NCBI GenBank assembly: GCA_009775365.1
Contig: VSPM01000001.1
Location: 48,553-112,552 of the forward strand
Direction: 5' to 3'
From: Muribaculaceae bacterium
GTDB lineage: Bacteria; Bacteroidota; Bacteroidia; Bacteroidales; Muribaculaceae
Length of the DNA stretch: 64,000 bases
The notes beneath the pieces are model-generated. The model searched no databases and was not told the DNA's origin. It worked only from the letters and a program-made list of their open reading frames with translations. Both the position numbers and the translations under genes were made by a program. Positions 35,262 through 42,672 of this stretch are shown here, piece after piece. Positions within the stretch are counted from its first letter, which is position 1. Each line of letters begins with the position of its first letter.

Positions 35262-36365
35262 TTAGAATAGTCCTGAATAAATAATTGGAGCATTTCCTTT
35301 AATTACGTCAATAACCATAGAGCATACAGCTTTAGAGAGATTGCAAGGCACTGCATTTCCTATTTGGGTATACTGTGCTGATTGTGAACCGCAGAATTTA
35401 TATTCTAAAGGAAATGTTTGGATAACTCGTGCTTCATCGACAGTCATTCGCCGCAAATAGCCGGGTACTATCTCTGTTTTTGCAATTGACGAGTCTTTTT
35501 CAACTCTATCTCGGTAATCCTCAATCCAAGGAGACTTACCATTGTACAAAGCGTTTTCATCAATTATAGGGGTTTTATTGCCCCCCATTGAAGCAGGTAA
35601 TGTGGCGCTATAGCCATCCAATTTTAACGGACGACCAAGCCCGTTGAAAAGCATTCCGGCATAAGCAGATTTCCGTAATACGGGATTCTGTGTAAGAGTT
35701 ATTCGTGCTTTACAAAGATTTTTATTATTACCTTCGCCGGCCTTATCAAGAACAGCTAAAGCTTCTCTTACACTTTTAGCCTTTACCTTGTACGGAATAA
35801 TCATACTATCCAAGTCTGGAGGTGAGGGTGACCCATTATGAAATCCCACAAAGAAAACTCGTTCTCTTGCTTGCGGAACATCAAAGTCTGAGGCATTTAA
35901 AACCATGAAATTCACGGAATATCCCAAGTCTGCAAACTTTGCCAAAAGTGCTGCTCTTACAGATGCCCACTTTTCGAGGGTTGCAAGCGCCTTTACATTT
36001 TCCATGACAAATGCTTTCGGCTTAACTGTTTCTATGACTTTAGCGTAACTCCATATTAGTTTGCTTCGCTCATCGTTGGCATCCATTTTGCCTGCCACAG
36101 AAAAACCCTGACATGGCGGACCTCCAATAACCAGGTCTATGTTATCGTAGTCCGAAAGAGAAGGAATATATGAGTTTATGTCACCTTGATGGATGTGTTC
36201 TCCAATATTCAAGGCATAAGACTCACATGCCTCTTTCTTCATGTCATTTGCCCATATAATCTGAGCTCCTGCATAAATAGCGCCAATATCCAATCCACCT
36301 GCACCGGAGAATAGAGAGATGGTTCGAATAGTATTGGAGGCTAATTTGTCTTTTATTTCCTTCAT
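35262..36365 (-). CDS. DNA cytosine-5 methyltransferase of a type II R-M system
   Basis: The 367-aa protein is read from ATG 36365; conserved sequence starts soon after, and the longer frame from 36404 adds no motif. Motif I FSGAGGLDIG (19-28) binds S-adenosylmethionine. Motif IV GGPPCQGFSVAG carries the catalytic Cys85. Motif VI ENV is at 122-124 and motif VIII QARERVFFVG near 167; the target-recognition region follows, and motifs IX/X (RRMTVDEARVIQTFP, QIGNAVP) close the protein. It protects host DNA from the adjacent endonuclease. The gene precedes the endonuclease gene, so the methylase is made first. Confidence 0.92.
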   Translation of the reverse strand: MKEIKDKLASNTIRTISLFSGAGGLDIGAIYAGAQIIWANDMKKEACESYALNIGEHIHQGDINSYIPSLSDYDNIDLVIGGPPCQGFSVAGKMDANDERSKLIWSYAKVIETVKPKAFVMENVKALATLEKWASVRAALLAKFADLGYSVNFMVLNASDFDVPQARERVFFVGFHNGSPSPPDLDSMIIPYKVKAKSVREALAVLDKAGEGNNKNLCKARITLTQNPVLRKSAYAGMLFNGLGRPLKLDGYSATLPASMGGNKTPIIDENALYNGKSPWIEDYRDRVEKDSSIAKTEIVPGYLRRMTVDEARVIQTFPLEYKFCGSQSAQYTQIGNAVPCNLSKAVCSMVIDVIKGNAPIIYSGLF

Positions 36366-36496
36366 ATATGATAAGAACCACCAGGTAGGCTGACAGGCGA
36401 CCAAACCTTTGCGTCTACAAGGAAGTTCCGTTATATCGTGTGATAAGATTTCTCTTACATTATGGGTGGTCTTTGTCAGCGAAGCGCTTTAGGTAG

Positions 36497-36504
36497 CAAA
36501 TTTA
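36497..36504 (-). promoter_or_regulatory. -7 box of the restriction-modification operon
   Basis: TAAATTTG on the minus strand gives a leader of about 125 bases to the methyltransferase ATG at 36365. No controller gene was found. The rest of 36366-36713 holds no recognised gene. Confidence 0.5.
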
Positions 36505-36713
36505 GATAAAAATCCTGAGATTTCTACACCGGCAAAATAAAGAAATGATTTTTCTTTAGAGGAAAGTTAGTGAAAATTTAGTAAATCCAGGCGATTGCGA
36601 CACAGTTTGTTTGTAGAGTAAAGGTGTAATGTAAACCGAATGTGTGTTAATTTGCTGCGGCCTGAGAGGCGAAATAACACTTTTTAAGCCGGTCTGTGGT
36701 TGACTGAGATAAG

Positions 36714-36745
36714 TTTTGTGCAGGCCCGGCCGGGCCTGCACAAAA
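36714..36745 (-). terminator. Perfect 32-bp palindrome ending the porin gene
   Basis: TTTTGTGCAGGCCCGG at 36714-36729 is followed immediately by its exact complement at 36730-36745. A T4 arm lies at each end, one base beyond the porin stop. It acts as a terminator on the minus strand and by symmetry could work in both directions. Confidence 0.75.
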
Positions 36746-36746
36746 T

Positions 36747-38030
36747 TTAGAAACTTACCTGAAGCATGGCCTCAAGGCGATTGTCATGAGCCTGCATACC
36801 TCCGTAGTCAACTCTTCTTCCGTAGATGTATTCCAGTCCTACCTGCACTATGGAGTTGATGTTGTAGAACATATTGCCTAAAACATATTGTGCATATTTG
36901 TAACCTGATTTCCAAGGCGTCGAAGAGTCAGAATATCGACCGGCATAAGTGCGGACATGACTGTAGGTGGCAGAGCAGAAGAGTTTGGGAGAAAAACGGT
37001 ATTGAAGCGATGCGAAACCAGCCCATGCTTTCACAGGGTCAAGCGCCGCCGGGTTGGCAGGATCCGGCATAAGGTCCATTCCGCATCCGGTGAGGTCTTG
37101 GATGTAGCTTGCAATCCCTTTTCCGTAGACAGCCTGATAATATGCAGAGAGGCCGCCTATAATCGGAGTGGTGCCGCTTGCTTTTATGCCCCACCCGATC
37201 TTGTCGATATTTCTACCTGCGGCATCGTTGCGATAATATAGATTCCTTATGATTCCCGAAATCCTTAGCCATCCGGCTCCGCCGGCCCAATTGCGCTGTA
37301 TGTAGAATGGAATGTCCGGCACTCGTTGCGACACAGTGGCGGTGCCTGTGGCGTTTGTGAAAGAGTTAGCCGGCATTTCAAATCCTATTCCGGCTTTCCA
37401 TTCATGCTTTTTCCCGAATTCCGGTTCATATCCTATAATGCCGTGAATCACGGCGGTGAAAGCGTTCGGCCCTTCATAATCTATTGAGGCCGGCGCGGCC
37501 GCCGCGTCTGTAAACAATGAGAAAGTGTAGCCTGCCGTGATACCTCTATATTTAAGATAGGCATGCTGCAGATAGGGGCGATATCCGTCGTTGAGAAAAT
37601 TCATTGACACATACGCGCCGAGCTGGTCTTTAGTGCCCGGGAGGGCCACCACATTCAGATAGATGTTACTTTGCTGGGCAGAGACCTGGAACTGCGCTCC
37701 GTTGCCCGGCTGCATTGTCATAGGAATCGCGGAGGTGACAAAAAGGCTGGGGCTGCTTATAGGGCTCCCGAAGTCATAATTTGCCACAGCCTTTATATTG
37801 GCGCCAATGCCCATATAAAATTTAGCCTCCTTGCCTAACAGGGTGAAGCGAGGCACATCTTTCATATTGACAATATGAGGCGCATTTTTATGCAGGGTGA
37901 CATAATAGTCGGAAGTATCGTTATGCTCCACAATTTTAATGGTCGCATCTCCGGTCTCGTAGATATTCTTGGATTCTCCGTTTGCCAAAAGCGGGAGAAC
38001 AAGAAGCGGAAGCAATAATAGATTCTTCAT
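36747..38030 (-). CDS. DcaP-like outer-membrane porin
   Basis: The 427-aa protein has a signal peptide (MKNLLLLPLLVLPLLANG), a short periplasmic region to about 55, then a beta-barrel. Barrel strands alternate with turns (FYMGIGANIKAVANYDFG, YLQHAYLKYRGITAGYTFSLFTD, SIVQVGLEYIYGRRVDYGG) and the protein ends in the terminal aromatic of outer-membrane proteins (LQVSF). DcaP porins pass dicarboxylates and other small anions. The gene follows the MFS and antiporter genes on the same strand (53-base gap), so it probably brings the substrate of that system through the outer membrane. Confidence 0.75.
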   Translation of the reverse strand: MKNLLLLPLLVLPLLANGESKNIYETGDATIKIVEHNDTSDYYVTLHKNAPHIVNMKDVPRFTLLGKEAKFYMGIGANIKAVANYDFGSPISSPSLFVTSAIPMTMQPGNGAQFQVSAQQSNIYLNVVALPGTKDQLGAYVSMNFLNDGYRPYLQHAYLKYRGITAGYTFSLFTDAAAAPASIDYEGPNAFTAVIHGIIGYEPEFGKKHEWKAGIGFEMPANSFTNATGTATVSQRVPDIPFYIQRNWAGGAGWLRISGIIRNLYYRNDAAGRNIDKIGWGIKASGTTPIIGGLSAYYQAVYGKGIASYIQDLTGCGMDLMPDPANPAALDPVKAWAGFASLQYRFSPKLFCSATYSHVRTYAGRYSDSSTPWKSGYKYAQYVLGNMFYNINSIVQVGLEYIYGRRVDYGGMQAHDNRLEAMLQVSF

Positions 38031-38083
38031 AATATAATTTTATAGAGTTTTTATCCGTAGGAATGAATGCGGGGCGATGCTTG

Positions 38084-39349
38084 TCAATAGAAACTCTTGT
38101 TCACAGAGAATGCGAATTTCTTTCGGCATATAAAGGAAATTGCGGTGTAGACTGTCAGCGAAATGAAACAGACAAAAAATGCGAATGTCTGATGAGATTG
38201 TGCGTGCAACAAATTGCGCAGTCCGTCGATAATCAAGGGCGTCGCTACTATGGCTATATAGTTTGAAGAAAGCACCAACGCAAGAGCGAGAGTGGATTTC
38301 GAGTCAGACGACACCGCACGGCTTGCCTTGTCATAGATAAGTGGCTGGCATATTCCATAGCCAAGGCCGGCAAGAGAAGACCCGATGCACATTGCCAATT
38401 GGTCTTGAAAGAAGGCGAATAGGGCAATCCCGATTGTCATCAACAATGCGGCATAGAAGAATGCGCCGCCTTTGAGCAATTTTATAATCCAGGGGAGAGA
38501 AAACCCCGGAATAAGAATAAATAGATAATAGAGTGCCGTTACCGTGCCTGTAAGTGTGGGGCTCCAGTCGTGTTTCTCGGACAGGAAGGGGCAGAAATAA
38601 GATACGGTCACGGTAGAGAATGTAATGAAGGCGTACACGCCGATCAATGCCCATATCTTGTTGAAATAAATTCCCGAACGTGAAGGCTTGGTTGCATTGT
38701 CTTCTGAGTCTTCCGTAGCGGAGGCCGTAGTGTGGCTCCTGGATTCCGGAAGGATTACCGATTCCGGTATAAGTTCATTTTTAGGAATTTCCCGCAGCCA
38801 GAAGGATAGCGCGAGTGGCACCAGGCATACCAGATAGACGATGAAGGGGAGATGCCAGTTGCCGTGGCTTAGCCAGCCAACGGCAAACGTGGCGATCACT
38901 AATGAAGAATTTGATATTCCTGAGACGAGTCCCATTTTGTCCATGCGGTATTTCCCTGCGAATGTGTCGGAGATAAGACCTTTGGAAAAAGGGATTATCA
39001 GACCTGCTCCACATCCCAGAATGCAGCTTACCACAATAAGCCAGACCATGCTGTCGGCAAACAGATAGGCTATAGAGCAGGCTGTGAATATAAGCAATGC
39101 CGTTACTATCACTCCTGTCTTATGCCGTGACAGCGATAATTTGCCTGAAAGAAAGACAAAAGGGATTATGGCCAGATTTGGAAGCAATGTCAGCAGTTGC
39201 TTTTCGAGCTGGGTGGTATCCGGAAAAATTTTCGAGAGCGAACCGAGCATGGGCGTGACTGCCAGCCCCGGAAGGTTTACAATCAGGGAAATAGACAGAA
39301 TGGCACAGAATGTCATCACTGAAATCGGGGTTTTGCCGGTCTGGATCAT
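38084..39349 (-). CDS. MFS transporter
   Basis: The 421-aa protein has 12 predicted membrane helices in two halves, with a cytoplasmic loop near 195-230. The first half holds LPNLAIIPFVFLSGKLSLSRHKTG, a motif A-like loop (GKLSLSRHKTG), and GCGAGLIIPFSKGLISDTFAG. It lies five bases behind the antiporter gene (39355-40986), so translation is probably coupled, and ahead of the DcaP-like porin. Substrate is unknown; context suggests an amino acid, a dicarboxylate or the decarboxylation product. Confidence 0.85.
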   Translation of the reverse strand: MIQTGKTPISVMTFCAILSISLIVNLPGLAVTPMLGSLSKIFPDTTQLEKQLLTLLPNLAIIPFVFLSGKLSLSRHKTGVIVTALLIFTACSIAYLFADSMVWLIVVSCILGCGAGLIIPFSKGLISDTFAGKYRMDKMGLVSGISNSSLVIATFAVGWLSHGNWHLPFIVYLVCLVPLALSFWLREIPKNELIPESVILPESRSHTTASATEDSEDNATKPSRSGIYFNKIWALIGVYAFITFSTVTVSYFCPFLSEKHDWSPTLTGTVTALYYLFILIPGFSLPWIIKLLKGGAFFYAALLMTIGIALFAFFQDQLAMCIGSSLAGLGYGICQPLIYDKASRAVSSDSKSTLALALVLSSNYIAIVATPLIIDGLRNLLHAQSHQTFAFFVCFISLTVYTAISFICRKKFAFSVNKSFY

Positions 39350-39354
39350 AAGTC

Positions 39355-40986
39355 TTATTTTTTAGCTTGGAGCGTTTTCATGCTGACGGGGCCTGACTCT
39401 CCGTCTTCCCATTTGACGGCATGTTCGATTTCTTGAGGAGTGGGCACATATCCGGCCGGCCATTTTGATACGGTGGATGGAGTGCGTCCTTCAATTTCCC
39501 AGTCAAACGGTTCAAAGTCTGTCTGTGGGTCACGCCATTGAGGTTTGCGTTTTGCATAAACTACGAACGGCACCACAAGGAAGAAAACAGAACCGAGCAC
39601 AAGGATTATGACATATACCAACGGGCTTCCGGTGTTGATTTGTGTCGGAGGCACAAAACTCAGCACCATTGCCAGGAGGGCTCCGATTACGCCGACACCG
39701 GTTACAAGCCATTTTCCGAATTTGCCGCCGGGCACGCGGAATCCGCGTCTCACGTTAGGCTCTGTGCGGCGTAGGCGTATGAATGTGAAATATATAATGA
39801 AAACCATTGCCAGATAGATGATTGTAGACATTTGGCTCAGAATCTGATAGGCAGACTGCACGCTCGGCAGCACCACAAGGGCCAGCGACAGAACCGACAC
39901 CATGATGCCCTGCACCCAGAGGATAGATGTCTGGATTCCGTTTTTATTAGTTTTCTGAAGGCTTCTGGGCAGGTAGCCTGCCTTGCCTACTGTGAGTATG
40001 CCCGAAGAGGGGGCGACAATGACGCAGCTTACTTGTCCGATAACGCCGAATGTAAGGAACAATGCGACGACATGGCCGAGCCATTCGCAGTGTATTGAGG
40101 CGAACAGATTGTTATATGCAACAAGAAGAGACGCGAGGAGGTTGATGTCTTTCTGTGGAATGACAAAGCCGATTGCCAGTGTGCCGAAAATGAATACGCA
40201 GAGGATGATTAACACTGCTAAAAATACGGCTTTCGGAAAAGATTTTGCCGGATTCTGCATGTATGGCACATGCACGGCCTGCATCTCCATGCCTGCAAAG
40301 AACAGGAATATTGAGGCCGCCAGCACTATGGTGCCGAATTTGGAGAAATCCGGCCAAAAAGGCTGGTGAGCATCAATATATATATGATTACCCATGCACA
40401 CATAGATTATGCCAAGGATTATAAGAATTGCTCCCGGGATTATGGTGCCGAAAAGACCTCCCATGGTAGAGAGCTTATTGGCATATGCCTGTCCGCGGAA
40501 TGAATTGAAATTCGCAATCCAGTATACTCCAAGAACCACTGCCAGGGAATATATCACATTTGAAGAAAGTTTTGAGTCGAATGATTCCGGCCAGAAGATA
40601 TAGGCGAGTGTGACAGCTCCGAACATTAGCACGGCAGGGAACCAGATCACCACCATCTGCCAGTCATAATACATGGCCGCCCATCCCCATTTAGGCCCGA
40701 GGCCTTCGCTGACCCAGCGGAACAGTCCTCCGCTTTTTGTCCAGGTGGAAGCAAGCTCTGCGCAGACGAGAGAGTAGGGGATCAGAAAGACAAGACCCGC
40801 GAATACATAATAAAAAATAGACGTGTACCCATATTCGGCTTGTGAGGCGAGCCCTCGCATGCTTATGATATTGGTGACAATAAGAATTGTCATAGCCCAC
40901 ATTCCGATAACCGGCTTTTTAATGGAACTGTTGGTGGCTCGCTGGGCTTTCCCCGAAGAAGAGGGAGTAGATTGAAGATTTGCCAT
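39355..40986 (-). CDS. GadC-like amino-acid antiporter (APC superfamily), copy 1
   Basis: The 543-aa protein has 12 membrane helices and the GadC-type start (SMRGLASQAEYGYTSIFYYVFAGLVFLIPYSLVCAELAS). The substrate region GGLFRWVSEGLGPKWGW and FFAGMEMQAVHVPYMQNP in helix 6 are typical of glutamate:GABA-type exchangers. A hydrophilic C-terminal tail of about 65 residues (FEPFDWEIEGRTPSTVSKWPAGYVPT) resembles the C-plug that closes GadC at neutral pH. It is a clear paralogue of 42673-44286. It heads an antiporter-MFS-porin operon divergent from the decarboxylase gene. Confidence 0.87.
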   Translation of the reverse strand: MANLQSTPSSSGKAQRATNSSIKKPVIGMWAMTILIVTNIISMRGLASQAEYGYTSIFYYVFAGLVFLIPYSLVCAELASTWTKSGGLFRWVSEGLGPKWGWAAMYYDWQMVVIWFPAVLMFGAVTLAYIFWPESFDSKLSSNVIYSLAVVLGVYWIANFNSFRGQAYANKLSTMGGLFGTIIPGAILIILGIIYVCMGNHIYIDAHQPFWPDFSKFGTIVLAASIFLFFAGMEMQAVHVPYMQNPAKSFPKAVFLAVLIILCVFIFGTLAIGFVIPQKDINLLASLLVAYNNLFASIHCEWLGHVVALFLTFGVIGQVSCVIVAPSSGILTVGKAGYLPRSLQKTNKNGIQTSILWVQGIMVSVLSLALVVLPSVQSAYQILSQMSTIIYLAMVFIIYFTFIRLRRTEPNVRRGFRVPGGKFGKWLVTGVGVIGALLAMVLSFVPPTQINTGSPLVYVIILVLGSVFFLVVPFVVYAKRKPQWRDPQTDFEPFDWEIEGRTPSTVSKWPAGYVPTPQEIEHAVKWEDGESGPVSMKTLQAKK

Positions 40987-41385
40987 AGCAATAGGTGTTT
41001 GTGTTTTTCTTTAATGGGTCTGAGAGGCGGCGAGTAAGATTTTATGTTTTCACATCGCTGGCATCAACCCTTTATTTATTGTAAAAAGAACATGTATTTA
41101 AGGCAATTGGTTTAGGAAGATGGCAAATTTCATACATAAGGTCTGTCAATGGCTCGGATGTGAAATTGTTTTTAGGTTAGATGTAAACTTTTTTAAGCAA
41201 GAAAGTGTTTTAGGTCTAAACAATCGGTCATTCGGTGTTTCTGAATAAGAGACTTCGGGATTGTTCCGACGAAATTATAGTTATACGCCGGTATTATCTT
41301 GGAAAATCTGAAATCTTAATCTTAAGACAACACATAGTTCCCACTTAACCCGGTATGTTATTCATTTAAAATCCTTATAAAAATT
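40987..41385. other. Divergent intergenic region between antiporter 1 and decarboxylase
   Basis: Approximately 400 A+T-rich bases hold no gene. Both operons must start here, but no full TTTG/TAnnTTTG pair was found on either strand; the nearest match on the plus strand is TATCTTGG near 41294. The absence of consensus promoters fits regulated transcription. No repeat or operator was recognised. Confidence 0.6.
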
Positions 41386-42543
41386 ATGGCAACAAAAAAT
41401 TATTCACCTGTTGTGCAGGAGCTTATTGACTTGATAGCCAAGAATGGCTGGGAAGATAGGTTCCAGAAAGCCCTTGATGCCTGTCATGCGCTTAACACTA
41501 TTGAGTATGAAAACATCAAGACCCTTGATGACTATTACGATTGGCTGGAAGGAGAGTTGAAATGGATTCCGGTAGAGAATCCAGAAGGCACTATTGTGTA
41601 TGAGCATGTCACGATGTTCTATTTCCTCCTTGACCAAAGCCCAGTCAAGGAGCTTCAGACTCCAATCATTCCCTCAAAGCTAAAGGGCAACGAAGAGCCT
41701 CCGCTTACTCCTTTGTCGCAGTGGATGCGGAAATATGTGGTTTCATTCGGAGCATGGATGGATCAGCCGGAGTCGCTTAATGATGAAGCTGTAAAAAGCT
41801 ATTATGATTCTCCCCGTTATAATATGGGAGACTATGAGATGCCTGAAGGGGGTTGGAAAACGTTCAACCAGTTCTTTGCGCGCCGCAAGAAACCGGGATA
41901 TATGCCGATTGCCGCAATCAACGACGACCATGTGATCACTTCTCCGGCCGACTCCACCAATGACGGCCAGTGGGAGATTAATGCAGAATCTAAGGTTAAT
42001 ATCAAGGGCCTGGAATGGAGCATAGAGGAGCTCCTTGAAGGATCTGAATATAAGGATGACTTCGCCGGCGGCATATGGATTCACCAGTTCCTTAACACTA
42101 CCGACTATCACCGTCAGCATGCGCCTGTAAGCGGCACGGTTCTTGAGGCAAGAGAATTGCAGGGTGTTGTATACCTCGGAGTGGAGGCAGTTCCTATCGA
42201 AGGTGATGAAAAGGGGCGCACTCACATTGTTCGTCGTAAACTTAATGCTCTTGACGAGGCCGGCTATGAATTCTTGCAGATGCGTGGCCTGATTGTGATA
42301 CAGTCTTCTATAGGAAAAGTTGCAATCCTTCCGATGGGCATGGCTCAGGTTTCGTCAATTGTGGTGACGGCAGAGAAAGGGACAAAGTTGCGTAAAGGCG
42401 AGGAAATCTCTTATTTCCAGTTTGGTGGTTCTGATATCGTCATGGTGTTCCAGCGCGAATCGAATGTGAGCATCACAGCCCAGCCGGGTGTGCATTACAG
42501 GTCCGGCACACGTATTGCCATGGCTTATCCCGTAGGAGAATGA
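41386..42543 (+). CDS. Phosphatidylserine-decarboxylase-family (long form) pyruvoyl decarboxylase
   Basis: The 385-aa soluble protein has no signal peptide or membrane helix. The N-terminal 160 residues resemble the extra domain of long-form members of the family (the type that includes the tryptophan decarboxylase PsiD). The PSD catalytic domain then follows: FNQFFARRKKPG (160-171), Asp189 in ITSPADS, TDYHRQHAPVSG with His242 and His245, and FGGSD (346-350), where Ser349 would self-cleave to form the pyruvoyl group. A normal membrane psd lies at 47632-48309, so a lipid role is unlikely. GadC-like antiporters flank it on both sides, which suggests that it decarboxylates an imported amino acid. 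The substrate is unknown. Confidence 0.85.
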   Translation: MATKNYSPVVQELIDLIAKNGWEDRFQKALDACHALNTIEYENIKTLDDYYDWLEGELKWIPVENPEGTIVYEHVTMFYFLLDQSPVKELQTPIIPSKLKGNEEPPLTPLSQWMRKYVVSFGAWMDQPESLNDEAVKSYYDSPRYNMGDYEMPEGGWKTFNQFFARRKKPGYMPIAAINDDHVITSPADSTNDGQWEINAESKVNIKGLEWSIEELLEGSEYKDDFAGGIWIHQFLNTTDYHRQHAPVSGTVLEARELQGVVYLGVEAVPIEGDEKGRTHIVRRKLNALDEAGYEFLQMRGLIVIQSSIGKVAILPMGMAQVSSIVVTAEKGTKLRKGEEISYFQFGGSDIVMVFQRESNVSITAQPGVHYRSGTRIAMAYPVGE

Positions 42544-42609
42544 CAAGTGATGGGCCTTATAGATAACTTCGGATGTTATCTTGGTTTTTGTGTATACTAT
42601 TAATAACCT

Positions 42610-42668
42610 GACTCCCGATAGAGCCCGTTGATTACTATTGGCGCCCTGTCGGGAGTCTTTTTATTTTC
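42610..42668 (+). terminator. Terminator-like hairpin immediately before antiporter 2
   Basis: A 9-bp stem (GACTCCCGA at 42610-42618 with TCGGGAGTC at 42649-42657) encloses a 30-base loop and is followed by TTTTTATTTT. The run ends four bases before ATG 42673 of the antiporter, with no promoter between. Expression of the antiporter therefore depends on readthrough, so this element may be an attenuator. Confidence 0.65.
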
Positions 42669-42672
42669 TGCT

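Noticed and set aside
34183..36365. Avoidance of GAGCTC as proof of SacI specificity
   Set aside because: GAGCTC sites are easy to find in the window (for example near 10404), so the site is not visibly avoided and gives no support either way.
36714..36745. Possible insertion-sequence end or attachment site
   Set aside because: No transposase or integrase in the window, no second copy seen and no target duplication; a terminator explains it.
41386..42543. Housekeeping phosphatidylserine decarboxylase
   Set aside because: No membrane helices, an extra N-terminal domain, antiporter neighbours, and a regular psd overlapping pssA at 47632-48309.
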